Below, one piece after another: positions 48,736 to 56,465 of a stretch of DNA of 64,000 nt. The stretch's first letter is position 1; every line of letters begins with the position of its first letter. The notes beneath the pieces were generated by a model. It had not been told where the DNA came from and ran no database searches. It saw only the letters and a list, made by a program, of their open reading frames with translations. A program made the position numbers and the translations under genes. This DNA is from Neisseria zalophi (GTDB taxonomy: Bacteria; Pseudomonadota; Gammaproteobacteria; Burkholderiales; Neisseriaceae), in assembly GCF_008807015.1 (NCBI RefSeq), contig NZ_CP031700.1, forward strand, positions 1,426,001 through 1,490,000, in the 5' to 3' direction.

Positions 48736-49215
48736 ATGAAAAAAATCCTTATTACCGTTGCCGCACTGATGCTGACCGCCTGCGGTTTTCATTTAAAAGG
48801 CAACAATAACTTATTGGGCACGCTGCCTTATCAATCTTGGTATATCGGCGGCGTAGAAAGCATGCAGTTGCCGTTGGAAAAAGCCTTATTGCGTGCCGAC
48901 GGCCGTAGAGTGTCTCCTTCGGATGCGCAGGCGGCGATTATGATTACCGATCTGCAAACCCGTCGCGATATCTATACCATCACCCGCGCGGCAGACATTA
49001 ATGAATTTTTGCTCATCTTGCGCGTGGAAGCACAGGCTGCGGTAGACGGCAAAGCGTTTGGCGCACCGATTCAGGTGGTGGTTGAACGCAAAATGGATTT
49101 TGCCGACAGTGAAGTATTGGGCAAACAGGAAGAAGAAGCCACGATTTGGTCGGAAATGCGTGCCGATGCGGCCGATCAGATTGTTCAACGTCTGATGTTT
49201 CTGAAAGCCCAATAA
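48736..49215 (+). CDS. lptE: LPS-assembly lipoprotein LptE
   Basis: A 159-residue outer-membrane lipoprotein that plugs the LptD channel for lipooligosaccharide export. The signal peptide ends in the lipobox LTAC (Cys16), followed by GFHLKG, the family hallmark. The fold is the short LptE type with a beta-sheet and amphipathic helices. It directly abuts holA: the lptE stop ends at 49215 and holA starts at 49216, the usual neighbour in proteobacteria. Confidence 0.92.
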   Translation: MKKILITVAALMLTACGFHLKGNNNLLGTLPYQSWYIGGVESMQLPLEKALLRADGRRVSPSDAQAAIMITDLQTRRDIYTITRAADINEFLLILRVEAQAAVDGKAFGAPIQVVVERKMDFADSEVLGKQEEEATIWSEMRADAADQIVQRLMFLKAQ

Positions 49216-50217
49216 ATGCCTGTGATGCGTATCGGCGAGCTTTCGCCCGATTTACCGTTAAAACCGCTGTATGTGATACACGGAGAAGAAGACCTGCTCA
49301 GAATCGAAGCATTGGATACTTTGCGGGCGGCGGCGAAAAAGCAGGGCTATCTCAATCGCGAAGTCTATACCGCCGATAATGCGTTTGATTGGAACGAGTT
49401 ATTGCAATCGGCGGGCAGTATCGGGTTGTTTGCCGATCTCAAACTGCTTGAAGTGCATATTCCAAACGGCAAGCCGGGTAAACAGGGCGGGGATGCTTTG
49501 CAAACCTTGGCCGAGCGGCTGCCGGAGGATACCGTTGTGATTGTGATGCTGCCCAAACTCGAACGCACCCAGCTTAAAGCCAAATGGTTTACCGCACTGG
49601 CGCAACACGGTGTGGTTTTAGAAGCCAAAGCCATCACCGGCGCGGCTTTACCCGAATGGATAAGAGGCCGTCTGAATGCATTAAACCTGAATATCGAACA
49701 CGATGCACTGGCTTTGTTTTCCGACCGGGTCGAAGGCAATTTATTGGCGGCCAAACAGGAAATCGACAAACTGGCCTTATTGTATCCGGCCGGCCATTTG
49801 GTAAATCTGGCCGATGCCGAAGCGGCTGTTGCCAATGTGGCACGTTTTGACGTGTTTCAATTGGCAGGCGCATGGATGAGTGGCGACAGTGCCCGTGCAG
49901 GCCGCCTGTTGGAAGGCTTGGAAGCCGGCGGAGAAGAGCCCGTTTTATTATTGTGGGCCTTAGCTGAAGACATCCGCACGCTTATCCGCTTAACCGCCGC
50001 TTTAAAACAGGGGCAGAGCGTTCAGGCCGTGCGCAACAGTTTGCGTTTGTGGGGCGATAAGCAAACACTGGCACCGCAGGCAGTCAAACGCATCAGCATC
50101 AACCGCCTGATTGCCGCACTTCAAGAATGCGCCCGTATCGACCGCATGATTAAAGGCGCGGAAGACGGCAATGCTTGGGCGGAGTTTAAGCATTTGGTTA
50201 TGGGCTTGGCCGCTTAA
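49216..50217 (+). CDS. holA: DNA polymerase III subunit delta
   Basis: A 333-residue clamp-loader subunit. It has the AAA+-like domain without ATP-binding residues (YVIHGEEDLLRIEALDTLRAAAK at the N-terminus), and the C-terminal collar (KRISINRLIAALQECARIDRMIKG). It opens the beta clamp within the gamma complex. A second in-frame ATG at 49225 (MRIGEL) is possible. The lptE-holA pairing supports both calls. Confidence 0.94.
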   Translation: MPVMRIGELSPDLPLKPLYVIHGEEDLLRIEALDTLRAAAKKQGYLNREVYTADNAFDWNELLQSAGSIGLFADLKLLEVHIPNGKPGKQGGDALQTLAERLPEDTVVIVMLPKLERTQLKAKWFTALAQHGVVLEAKAITGAALPEWIRGRLNALNLNIEHDALALFSDRVEGNLLAAKQEIDKLALLYPAGHLVNLADAEAAVANVARFDVFQLAGAWMSGDSARAGRLLEGLEAGGEEPVLLLWALAEDIRTLIRLTAALKQGQSVQAVRNSLRLWGDKQTLAPQAVKRISINRLIAALQECARIDRMIKGAEDGNAWAEFKHLVMGLAA

Positions 50218-50302
50218 AGCGTATACCATAGGCCGAACAGATTAATTTACGCTATAATTAAGCTTCTTAACCTTATTTGATTTTCGCATAGCGAAAAATT
50301 TC

Positions 50303-50332
50303 AGGCCGTCTGAAAACGCTTTCAGACGGCCT
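50303..50332. terminator. DUS-pair terminator after holA
   Basis: AGGCCGTCTGAAA and TTTCAGACGGCCT with a short loop. A small hairpin TTTTCGC-ATA-GCGAAAA lies just before it at 50281-50297. Confidence 0.75.
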
Positions 50333-50367
50333 ACAATAAAACCGTTATATCTTAGGAACATCACCGT

Positions 50368-50787
50368 ATGGATAATAAAACCAAACTCAAATTAGCCGGG
50401 TTGGCAATATTGGCAACCGCCGTTTTGAGCCTGATTCTTGTATTGTTTACCGACTCATGGCCGCTGGCTATCCTGATTGCCGTTGCTGTGATGGCCGGTG
50501 TGATCGGCGGCCTGATTTGGTCGTCACGCCGCCAACAACGCCAATTTCTAGAGCGTTTGAAAAAATTCGATATCGACCCCGAAAAAGGCAAAGTCAATGA
50601 AGCCAACCTGCGCCGTATGTATCACAGCGGCGGGCAGGCGCAAAAAGATGTGATAACCATTCTTTGCGTATCACAAAAATGCTCGGTAGAAGAAGCGCAT
50701 GCGATGATGAAAAAACGCCCGACGCGTCAAGAAATGAACCAAATGGCGCAACAATATATGAAAGGCCAGCGTAAACCGCACCGTTAA
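50368..50787 (+). CDS. Small membrane protein of unknown function
   Basis: A 139-residue protein with two hydrophobic helices in residues 8-52 and a basic, hydrophilic C-terminal half (RRQQRQFLERLKKFDIDPEK, later VSQKCSVEEAHAMMKKRP) that should lie in the cytosol. No family is recognised. The gene follows holA and a DUS terminator, and its own terminator downstream is split by an IS element. Confidence 0.75.
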   Translation: MDNKTKLKLAGLAILATAVLSLILVLFTDSWPLAILIAVAVMAGVIGGLIWSSRRQQRQFLERLKKFDIDPEKGKVNEANLRRMYHSGGQAQKDVITILCVSQKCSVEEAHAMMKKRPTRQEMNQMAQQYMKGQRKPHR

Positions 50788-50811
50788 AACATATTCAATA
50801 TATTAAATATC

Positions 50812-50827
50812 AGGCCGTCTGAAATCT
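50812..50827 (+). terminator. Left half of an interrupted DUS terminator
   Basis: AGGCCGTCTGAA plus the loop ATCT. The matching arm TTCAGACGGCCT is at 52076-52087, on the far side of the IS. Confidence 0.8.
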
Positions 50828-50883
50828 TGAACTGCACCCCAAAAGTTGGACACTCCTCCAACCCATTAAGGTGCAGTTTTCTT

Positions 50884-51231
50884 ATGAGCAAATATACATT
50901 AGACTTTAAATACCAAGCCGTGCAATATTATCAGCGCGTACGCAGCCAACAGCGTACTGCCGATCACTTTAATATTTCCCGTACCCATTTACGCCGTTGG
51001 ATAGCCGCATACAACCAAGGCGGCATCCGCGCACTTGAGCATCCGCAGGCCATTATGATCATCAAACGCAAAAACCCCTTTATCGTCGATAAACCCGACC
51101 ACGAAAAAACACAGGCGGAACTAATCGAAGAGTTGCGCTATATGCGGGCGGAGAACGACTATCTAAAGGAATTAAAAGCCCTCAGGCAGAAAGAAGCGGT
51201 CGCCAAAAAAGCGAAGCCGTCCAAGCACTGA
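50884..51231 (+). CDS. IS3-family transposase OrfA
   Basis: A 115-residue DNA-binding protein. The N-terminal helix-turn-helix (KYQAVQYYQRVRSQQRTADHFNISRTHLRRWIAAYNQGG) recognises the IS ends, and a C-terminal leucine-zipper-like helix follows. Start at 50884 follows the terminal repeat and the usual leader. At 51205-51211 the A6G slippery run lies in frame, so ribosomes can slip -1 into orfB. Confidence 0.92.
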   Translation: MSKYTLDFKYQAVQYYQRVRSQQRTADHFNISRTHLRRWIAAYNQGGIRALEHPQAIMIIKRKNPFIVDKPDHEKTQAELIEELRYMRAENDYLKELKALRQKEAVAKKAKPSKH

Positions 51232-52031
51232 GGGCAAAACATCCGCTTAAATACCTGCTGCACAGTGCTGCACTGCCCAAAAGCAGCTTTTATTACCACC
51301 ACGGCCGTCCCGACCCGGACGAACAGGACAAAGCCGCCGTTGCCGAAGTTTATGCCCGCCATCAAGGGCGTTACGGATACAGGCGGATTGCCGCCACTTT
51401 GTCATGGAATAAGAAAAAGGTTATCCGTTTGATGAAACTGTTGCAATTGAAAGCCAAAGTGCGTCCGAAAAAAGCCTACCGCCATCCGGCAATGGGCGAA
51501 CCGTCGGATAATATTCTGAACCGCCGCTTTGAGGCGCAAAAGCCCAATGAGAAATGGCTGACGGATGCCACCGAATTCAAGTGCAGCAATGGCAAACTGT
51601 ATCTGTCACCGATATTGGATGTATTTAACCGCGAAATCGTCGCTTATGCGATGAGCCGCCGCCCGAACAGCGAGATGGTGGAAAGAATGCTGAATGATGC
51701 GGTCTGCAAACTGACAAAGGCAGATAAAGTGCTGCTGCATTCCGATCAAGGTGTGCTGTACCGTACGGAAGCCTACCGCCGCACGTTGGCAGAACACGGC
51801 ATAGTGAAAAGTATGTCGCGTAAAGGCAATTGTTGGGACAATGCACCGATGGAAAGCTTCTTTGCGATACTGAAGACGGAATGCTTTTATCAGGAAGGCA
51901 AAGTTTCGACAACAGAGCTGATGCAGACAATAGATGACTATATACGATACTACAATCATGACAGATGTAGTTTGAAATTGAAAAAGCTGAGTCCTGTGGC
52001 ATACAGAACCCAGCTCGAAAAGGCAGCCTGA
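51204..52031 (+). CDS. IS3-family transposase OrfB (frameshift product)
   Basis: The catalytic part, read in the -1 frame from the A6G run. It has an N-terminal HTH_21-like region (YYHHGRPDPDEQDKAAVAEVYARHQGRYGYRRI) and the DDE integrase core: Asp in LTDATEFKC, Asp in LLHSDQG and Glu in NAPMESFFAILKTE. It continues to the end with YYNHDRCSLKLKKLSPVAYR. The frame is intact. The product is the OrfAB fusion; the coordinates given are those of the open -1 frame. Confidence 0.9.
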   Translation, partial: QKSEAVQALRAKHPLKYLLHSAALPKSSFYYHHGRPDPDEQDKAAVAEVYARHQGRYGYRRIAATLSWNKKKVIRLMKLLQLKAKVRPKKAYRHPAMGEPSDNILNRRFEAQKPNEKWLTDATEFKCSNGKLYLSPILDVFNREIVAYAMSRRPNSEMVERMLNDAVCKLTKADKVLLHSDQGVLYRTEAYRRTLAEHGIVKSMSRKGNCWDNAPMESFFAILKTECFYQEGKVSTTELMQTIDDYIRYYNHDRCSLKLKKLSPVAYRTQLEKAA

Positions 52032-52071
52032 AAAGGCTTTTATGTTTGTCCAAGATTTGGGGGTCAGATCA

Positions 52072-52116
52072 ATCTTTCAGACGGCCTTTCATATTGTGTT
52101 TCCATATTGGTTTTTT
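52072..52116 (+). repeat. Direct repeat flanking the HTH gene, copy 1
   Basis: Starts ATCTTTCAGACGGCCTTTCA and continues ATATTGTG. A similar segment lies at 52536-52580 on the other side of the HTH gene. Confidence 0.55.
52076..52087 (+). terminator. Right half of the interrupted DUS terminator
   Basis: TTCAGACGGCCT, the partner of 50812-50823. Confidence 0.8.
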
Positions 52117-52141
52117 ATTTATGAAAAATATTAGAGGTGCC

Positions 52142-52197
52142 TTGACATTGAATTAAAAATAGATAAAATATCGAATAAATTATTCGATATTTTATCT
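52142..52197 (+). promoter_or_regulatory. Promoter and 18-bp palindromic operator of the HTH gene
   Basis: TTGACA at 52142-52147 and TAAAAT at 52164-52169, 16 bases apart. A perfect inverted repeat at 52161-52197 has arms AGATAAAATATCGAATAA and TTATTCGATATTTTATCT with one central base. It covers the -10 and the expected start of transcription, and ends 13 bases before the ATG at 52211. Confidence 0.7.
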
Positions 52198-52210
52198 GAT
52201 GGGATTTATC

Positions 52211-52462
52211 ATGGCTTATAATGGAAAAGCATCTAAACAACAAGCAAAAATAGCAGCATATGTATTGTCTTATGAATTTGGAGCTACTCAATCAAGCATA
52301 GCTCAAGTGTTTAATACATCACAATCGGTCATTAGTCAGTGGATTAAGGAAGTTACTTATCAAAAAAAAATAGGTGATCTTGAAGGCCAAATAGATAAAG
52401 CAATGGAATTAGTACAAGAGTTAAGTAAGCAACTACAAATAGAATCTAAAAGATTAGACTGA
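52211..52462 (+). CDS. Small HTH DNA-binding protein
   Basis: An 83-residue protein. Residues 27-46 (QSSIAQVFNTSQSVISQWIKE) form a helix-turn-helix, and residues 52-82 an amphipathic helix able to form a coiled coil, so a dimer is likely. The start at 52211 is chosen over ATG 52199 because GGGA lies 6 bases upstream. The gene is AT-rich and flanked by imperfect copies of a DUS-containing segment. It may bind its own operator; that is inference. Confidence 0.7.
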   Translation: MAYNGKASKQQAKIAAYVLSYEFGATQSSIAQVFNTSQSVISQWIKEVTYQKKIGDLEGQIDKAMELVQELSKQLQIESKRLD

Positions 52463-52535
52463 AAGTAAATTGGCATAATTGTGTTAATCTGTAATATTAA
52501 AAATACATATTAAATAGTCTCTGAAACATAATATT

Positions 52536-52580
52536 ATCTTTCAAACGGCCTTTTATATTGTCATTTTAATAGTGGTTTTA
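52536..52580 (+). repeat. Direct repeat flanking the HTH gene, copy 2
   Basis: Starts ATCTTTCAAACGGCCTTTTA and continues ATATTGTC. Matches copy 1 at roughly three quarters of positions. Its DUS core is mutated (CAAACGGCC), and the left arm upstream (GTCTCTGAAAC) is also eroded. Confidence 0.5.
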
Positions 52581-52617
52581 AGATTTCCTATTAGGAAACG
52601 AATATTAAATAAAATTG

Positions 52618-52671
52618 GTATTTATCAAAATACAGTCGTTCCATACAATACGCACATCAACAAAGCAGACA
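52618..52671 (+). promoter_or_regulatory. Shared promoter/leader of small exported protein 1
   Basis: GTATTTATCAA, then 14 variable bases, then ATACAATACGCACATCAAC and AAAGCAGACA. TTTATC and TACAAT (52644-52649) are 17 bases apart and could be the -35 and -10. The same block stands upstream of the paralogue at 54401-54454. Confidence 0.65.
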
Positions 52672-52734
52672 GTAGTTTAAAACTTTTTCCTAACTATCAA
52701 ACTAAATTAAAAATACATCATAAGGACAATTATC

Positions 52735-52989
52735 ATGAAAAAAACAATGCTTACTTTCGCCGCTTTAGCTACTTTAGCCACTTCTTTTGCTTCTGCCCGT
52801 GGTGCTCATTTGCCGGCTTATAATCATGCCAATAATTCAGGTGAAATTGTTGGTTTGCAAGCTGTTCAATACGAAGGTATGAAACGTGCCGATAAAAACG
52901 ATGACAGCATCAAATTCAGCTTTCCCGGCAGCACAGAAGTTGCCGTAGACAACGGTTATCAATTCTTAGGCAGAACTGAAAGACGTTAA
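52735..52989 (+). CDS. Small exported protein 1
   Basis: An 84-residue protein with a clear signal peptide (KKTMLTFAALATLATSFASA). The mature part is about 64 residues, hydrophilic, and shares with its paralogue GAH-P-Y-HAN-SG, GLQ-V-YEGM-RA, KNDD and the C-terminal LGRTERR. No Cys is present. AAGGA lies 9 bases before the ATG. No family is recognised. It should be periplasmic or secreted. Confidence 0.82.
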   Translation: MKKTMLTFAALATLATSFASARGAHLPAYNHANNSGEIVGLQAVQYEGMKRADKNDDSIKFSFPGSTEVAVDNGYQFLGRTERR

Positions 52990-53019
52990 TAGATTTTCAA
53001 TCAATATTCCTTAAAAGAT

Positions 53020-53054
53020 AATAAGCCGTCTGAATTATTTCAGGCGGCTTATTA
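53020..53054. terminator. DUS-pair terminator between small exported protein 1 and tatD
   Basis: AATAAGCCGTCTGAA and TTCAGGCGGCTTATT, with a single mismatch in the right arm (CAGGCGG for CAGACGG) that still allows G-U pairing. Confidence 0.7.
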
Positions 53055-53106
53055 TTTTCCGGAAAGCTTAAATGGCAAAGCCTGTGTTAAATAGTCAAGA
53101 AGCAGC

Positions 53107-53880
53107 TTAAATGGATGAAACCGTTGCCAATAATGTTTCAATATTCTGCTCGGTTACCGCTGCCACTTCTTCAAGGCTGATATGTCGCAATTGTGCCATT
53201 ATTTCTGCAATTTTTCGTACATTAGCTGGTGTGTTCACTGTGTTTTTCAGCATAAACGGGCTGTCTGTTTCTAAAACCATATCTTTTAACGGCAGATTTT
53301 GCGCTGCTTGGCGGGCTTTTTTAGCGGTAGGGTTGAGGAGTAACGAACCAATGCCGATTTTAAAACCATTTTTAATTAATAATTGCGCTTCTTCCAGGCT
53401 ACCTGAAAAGGCATGGGCAATACCACCTTGGGTAAATCGGCTTTTTTTTACTGCTTCAACAATGGCCGAAGTTGCTTTCAAATTATGCATAATCACAGGG
53501 CGGCGCAAACGTTCGGCCAATACCAATTGGTGGCAAAAACAGTCGATTTGTTTTTCATGTTGCTCAGGCGTTTGTTCCTTATCATAAAAATCCAATCCGA
53601 TTTCACCAACCCATGCTTGCGGATATTGTTTCAGCAGCGATGCCAAGTGATGGAAATCTTGCTCGGATGCCGCTTCGGCAAACCAAGGGTGAATGCCTAA
53701 AGCAATATGTACCGATGGTATTTCGTCTAGTGCAATCACTGCTTGAAAATCATCCGAACAGGTTGCCGGCACAATAAAGCGGTGCACCCCTTGAGCTTGG
53801 GCGGCTTTTAATATATCAGGCAATTGATTGCTGAATGCCGGATCGGCAAGGTGGCAATGGGTATCGGTGAGTTTGAGCAT
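53107..53880 (-). CDS. TatD-family metal-dependent hydrolase
   Basis: A 257-residue TIM-barrel hydrolase of the TatD/YcfH group, probably a DNase or D-aminoacyl-tRNA-type hydrolase. Metal ligands are DTHCHLADP at the N-terminus, the Glu in GEIGLDFY, and His residues in HNL and HAFSGS, with Asp in ETDSPFML. It sits between the two small exported paralogues. The substrate is uncertain. Confidence 0.9.
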   Translation of the reverse strand: MLKLTDTHCHLADPAFSNQLPDILKAAQAQGVHRFIVPATCSDDFQAVIALDEIPSVHIALGIHPWFAEAASEQDFHHLASLLKQYPQAWVGEIGLDFYDKEQTPEQHEKQIDCFCHQLVLAERLRRPVIMHNLKATSAIVEAVKKSRFTQGGIAHAFSGSLEEAQLLIKNGFKIGIGSLLLNPTAKKARQAAQNLPLKDMVLETDSPFMLKNTVNTPANVRKIAEIMAQLRHISLEEVAAVTEQNIETLLATVSSI

Positions 53881-54013
53881 GTTGTAATAGTTTTTGGTTT
53901 TCGGCTATAAGTTCTATTTTATCGTAAAAATCATATAGTCAATAATCGAAAAGCAGCTTAGTTTATGATTGAAGCAGATGCGTATTTCTATTTGATTCTC
54001 TAAAAGTAATGAC

Positions 54014-54051
54014 AAAACAGGCTGTCTGAATAATTTCAGACAGCCTGTTTT
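54014..54051. terminator. Hairpin of the AGGCTGTCTGAA variant after small exported protein 2
   Basis: AAAACAGGCTGTCTGAA pairs with TTCAGACAGCCTGTTTT around a 3-4 base loop. The DUS core has one changed base (GCTGTCTGAA) in both arms. Confidence 0.75.
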
Positions 54052-54072
54052 GAATCAATATTTAATCATCTA

Positions 54073-54336
54073 TTAATTACGTCTTTCAGTACGGCCTAAA
54101 TGATTGTAGTGGTATTGGAAAACTGCGTCGGAAGTTTCGCCGCGGGGTGCAATAAATTTAACACGATCATCATTTTTAGCTGCACGTCTCATGCCCTCAT
54201 AATGAACTTCTTGTAAACCCGGAATCGGGCCTGAGTCGTTAGCATGGTCATATTTAGGCATATGGGCGCCTTTAGCAGAAGCGAAAGAAGCGGCAAGAGT
54301 AGCTAAAGCGGCGAAAGTAAGTACGGTTTTTTTCAT
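54073..54336 (-). CDS. Small exported protein 2
   Basis: An 87-residue paralogue of the protein at 52735, in the opposite orientation. The signal peptide (KKTVLTFAALATLAASFASA) is almost identical; the mature part keeps GAHMPKYDHANDSG, GLQEVHYEGMRRA, KNDD and LGRTERRN. The segment between KF and LGR differs. AAGGA lies 8 bases upstream. Function unknown. Confidence 0.82.
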   Translation of the reverse strand: MKKTVLTFAALATLAASFASAKGAHMPKYDHANDSGPIPGLQEVHYEGMRRAAKNDDRVKFIAPRGETSDAVFQYHYNHLGRTERRN

Positions 54337-54400
54337 GATGGTGATCCTTTTAATATGTGCTTTGTATTGGTTAATATGTCAGACAATATTTAAAATTTGT

Positions 54401-54454
54401 TGTCTGCTTTGTTGATGTGTGTATTGTATAAAACAACCAATAATTGATAAATAC
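54401..54454 (-). promoter_or_regulatory. Shared promoter/leader of small exported protein 2
   Basis: On the minus strand: GTATTTATCAA, 14 variable bases, ATACAATACACACATCAAC and AAAGCAGACA. It matches 52618-52671 in order, spacing and sequence. Confidence 0.65.
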
Positions 54455-54520
54455 TAATTTTATTTAACTTTCATTTCTCAATGGGAAATCTTAAGCCGCT
54501 ATGAAAATAACCATATAAAA

Positions 54521-54548
54521 AGCCGTCTGAAATCTTTCAGACGGCCTA
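54521..54548 (-). terminator. DUS-pair terminator after lpdA
   Basis: GCCGTCTGAA-ATCT-TTCAGACGGC. The loop ATCT is the same as in the terminator split by the IS at 50828. Confidence 0.75.
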
Positions 54549-54582
54549 TATAATATTGATTTAATTTAGATATTAAATAATA

Positions 54583-56379
54583 TTATTTTTTCTTACGTTG
54601 CGGTGGCAAGTCGGTACATACACCCAATGCTACTTCTGCACTCATACCGATGCTTTCGCCTAAGGTCGGGTGAGGATGGATGGTTTTACCGATGTCTTCG
54701 GCATCGCAACCCATTTCAATTGCCAAGCAGACTTCGCCAATCATATCGCCGGCATGAGTACCAACAATACCGCCGCCAATAATATGGCCGGTTTCGGCGT
54801 CGAAAATCAACTTGGTGAAACCTTCGTCACGTCCGTTGGCAATGGCGCGGCCGCTGGCTGCCCAAGGGAATACCGATTTGGTGATTTTGATACCGTCGCG
54901 TTTGGCGATTTCTTCGGTAACGCCCACCCATGCTACTTCAGGGTCGGTATAGGCCACACCCGGAATCACGCGGGCATCAAAGTAGGCTTTGTGTCCGGCG
55001 CAGTTTTCGGCGGCAACGTGTCCTTCGTGTACGGCTTTGTGTGCCAACATCGGTTGGCCGACCACATCGCCGATGGCATAAATGTGCGTCACATTCGTAC
55101 GTTGTTGTTTATCCACTTCGATAAAGCCGCGTTCGGTGACGGCAACGCCTGCTTTGTCGGCGCCGCATAGTTTGCCATTCGGCGCACGGCCTGCGGCAAC
55201 CAATACCAAATCGTAACGTTGTGGCTCTGCGGGGGCTTTTTTGCCTTCGAAAGTCACATAAATACCGTCTTCTTTGGCTTCAACGGCAACGGTTTTGGTT
55301 TCGGTCATAATATTGTCGAAGCGGTGGGCGTTCATTTTTTCCCACACTTTAACCAAGTCGCGATCTGCGCCTTGCATCAGGCCGTCCAACATTTCCACAA
55401 CATCTAAACGGGCGCCTAAAGTGCTGTATACCGTACCCATTTCTAAACCGATAATACCACCGCCGATAATCAGCATTTTTTCTGGTACTTTGCTTAATTC
55501 AAGCGCGCCGGTACTGTCGACAATACGGGGGTCTTCCGGAATAAACGGCAGATTTACCACGCGGCTGCCGACTGCAATAATGGCATTTTTGAAGGCAACG
55601 GTTTTTTTAGAACCGGTTTCGGTGGCTTGTTCGTATTGTGAAGATTCGGTTAGCGCCACTTCGATATGGTTGGCGGAAACAAATTCGCCACGGCCTTGAA
55701 TCACATCCACTTTGCGGGCTTTAGCCATACCGGCTAAGCCGCCGGTTAATTTGCCGATCACTTTTTCTTTATAAGTGCGCAGCATATCGATATCGATTTC
55801 CGGAGCAGGGTATTTGATACCGTTGGCGGCAAGATGTTTCACTTCGTCAATCACAGCGGCATTGTGCAACAATGCTTTAGAAGGAATACAACCCACGTTT
55901 AGGCAGACGCCGCCCAAGGTGTTGTATTGCTCGATAATGGCTGTTTTCAAGCCTTGGTCGGCTGCGGCAAAAGCAGCGGAATAACCGCCGGGGCCGCCGC
56001 CCAATACAACCACATCGTATTCTGCATCGGCAGAACCGGAGAATTGAGCCGCTTGCGGAGCGGGCGCGGCGGCTGCTGGGGCAGCTTCTTGTTTCGGTGC
56101 GGCTGCCGGCTCTTCGGCTTTAGGCGCTTCTGCTGCGGCACCTTCGGCTTCGATAACCGCAATCACACCGCCTTCTGAAATTTTATCACCCACTTTTACT
56201 TTAACTTCTTTTACCACACCGGCTGCTTCTGCGGGTACATCCATAGTGGCTTTGTCGGTTTCCAAAGTAATCAGGGTATCTTCAACGGCAACAGTGTCGC
56301 CGGCTTTGATTTCGACGGCAATAATGTCTACATTTTCATGACCGCCGATATCGGGAACTTTGAGTTCAATCAAGCTCAT
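54583..56379 (-). CDS. lpdA: Dihydrolipoyl dehydrogenase with N-terminal lipoyl domain
   Basis: A 598-residue E3 component of pyruvate dehydrogenase. Residues 1-80 are a lipoyl domain with the lipoylated Lys in ETDKATM; an Ala/Pro linker (about 82-115) leads to the FAD domain (DVVVLGGGPGGYSAAF), the redox disulfide GGVCLNVGCIPSK, and the C-terminal His-Glu site in HPHPTLGES. The fused lipoyl domain is a neisserial feature. The start at 56379 follows AAAGG and a 7-base spacer; a TTG at 56385 has no better site. Confidence 0.95.
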   Translation of the reverse strand: MSLIELKVPDIGGHENVDIIAVEIKAGDTVAVEDTLITLETDKATMDVPAEAAGVVKEVKVKVGDKISEGGVIAVIEAEGAAAEAPKAEEPAAAPKQEAAPAAAAPAPQAAQFSGSADAEYDVVVLGGGPGGYSAAFAAADQGLKTAIIEQYNTLGGVCLNVGCIPSKALLHNAAVIDEVKHLAANGIKYPAPEIDIDMLRTYKEKVIGKLTGGLAGMAKARKVDVIQGRGEFVSANHIEVALTESSQYEQATETGSKKTVAFKNAIIAVGSRVVNLPFIPEDPRIVDSTGALELSKVPEKMLIIGGGIIGLEMGTVYSTLGARLDVVEMLDGLMQGADRDLVKVWEKMNAHRFDNIMTETKTVAVEAKEDGIYVTFEGKKAPAEPQRYDLVLVAAGRAPNGKLCGADKAGVAVTERGFIEVDKQQRTNVTHIYAIGDVVGQPMLAHKAVHEGHVAAENCAGHKAYFDARVIPGVAYTDPEVAWVGVTEEIAKRDGIKITKSVFPWAASGRAIANGRDEGFTKLIFDAETGHIIGGGIVGTHAGDMIGEVCLAIEMGCDAEDIGKTIHPHPTLGESIGMSAEVALGVCTDLPPQRKKK

Positions 56380-56426
56380 TGTCAAACCTTTCTCTCAAGC
56401 AGCTAAGCTGCTCTGCTTATTGTGTA

Positions 56427-56462
56427 TTTTCAGACGGCCTTGATTATCAGGCCGTCTGAAAA
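56427..56462. repeat. Outward-facing DUS pair between aceF and lpdA
   Basis: TTTTCAGACGGCCT, 8 bases, AGGCCGTCTGAAAA. The order is the reverse of that in most terminators of the window. Confidence 0.75.
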
Positions 56463-56465
56463 GCC

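Larger units (their letters stand above)
50828..52071 (+). mobile_element. IS3-family insertion sequence
   Basis: A 1244-bp element. Terminal inverted repeats are TGAACTGCACCCCAAAAG (then TTGGACA) on the left and the complement of TTGTCCAAGATTTGGGGGTC (then AGATCA) on the right. It has two overlapping frames joined by a -1 frameshift. It is flanked by ATCT on both sides (50824-50827 and 52072-52075), a 4-base target duplication, so the insertion looks recent and complete. Confidence 0.92.

Noticed and set aside
52161..52197. The 18-bp palindrome as a terminator
   Set aside because: It is AT-rich, has a one-base centre and no T run, and it lies downstream of a -35 box, so an operator is more likely.
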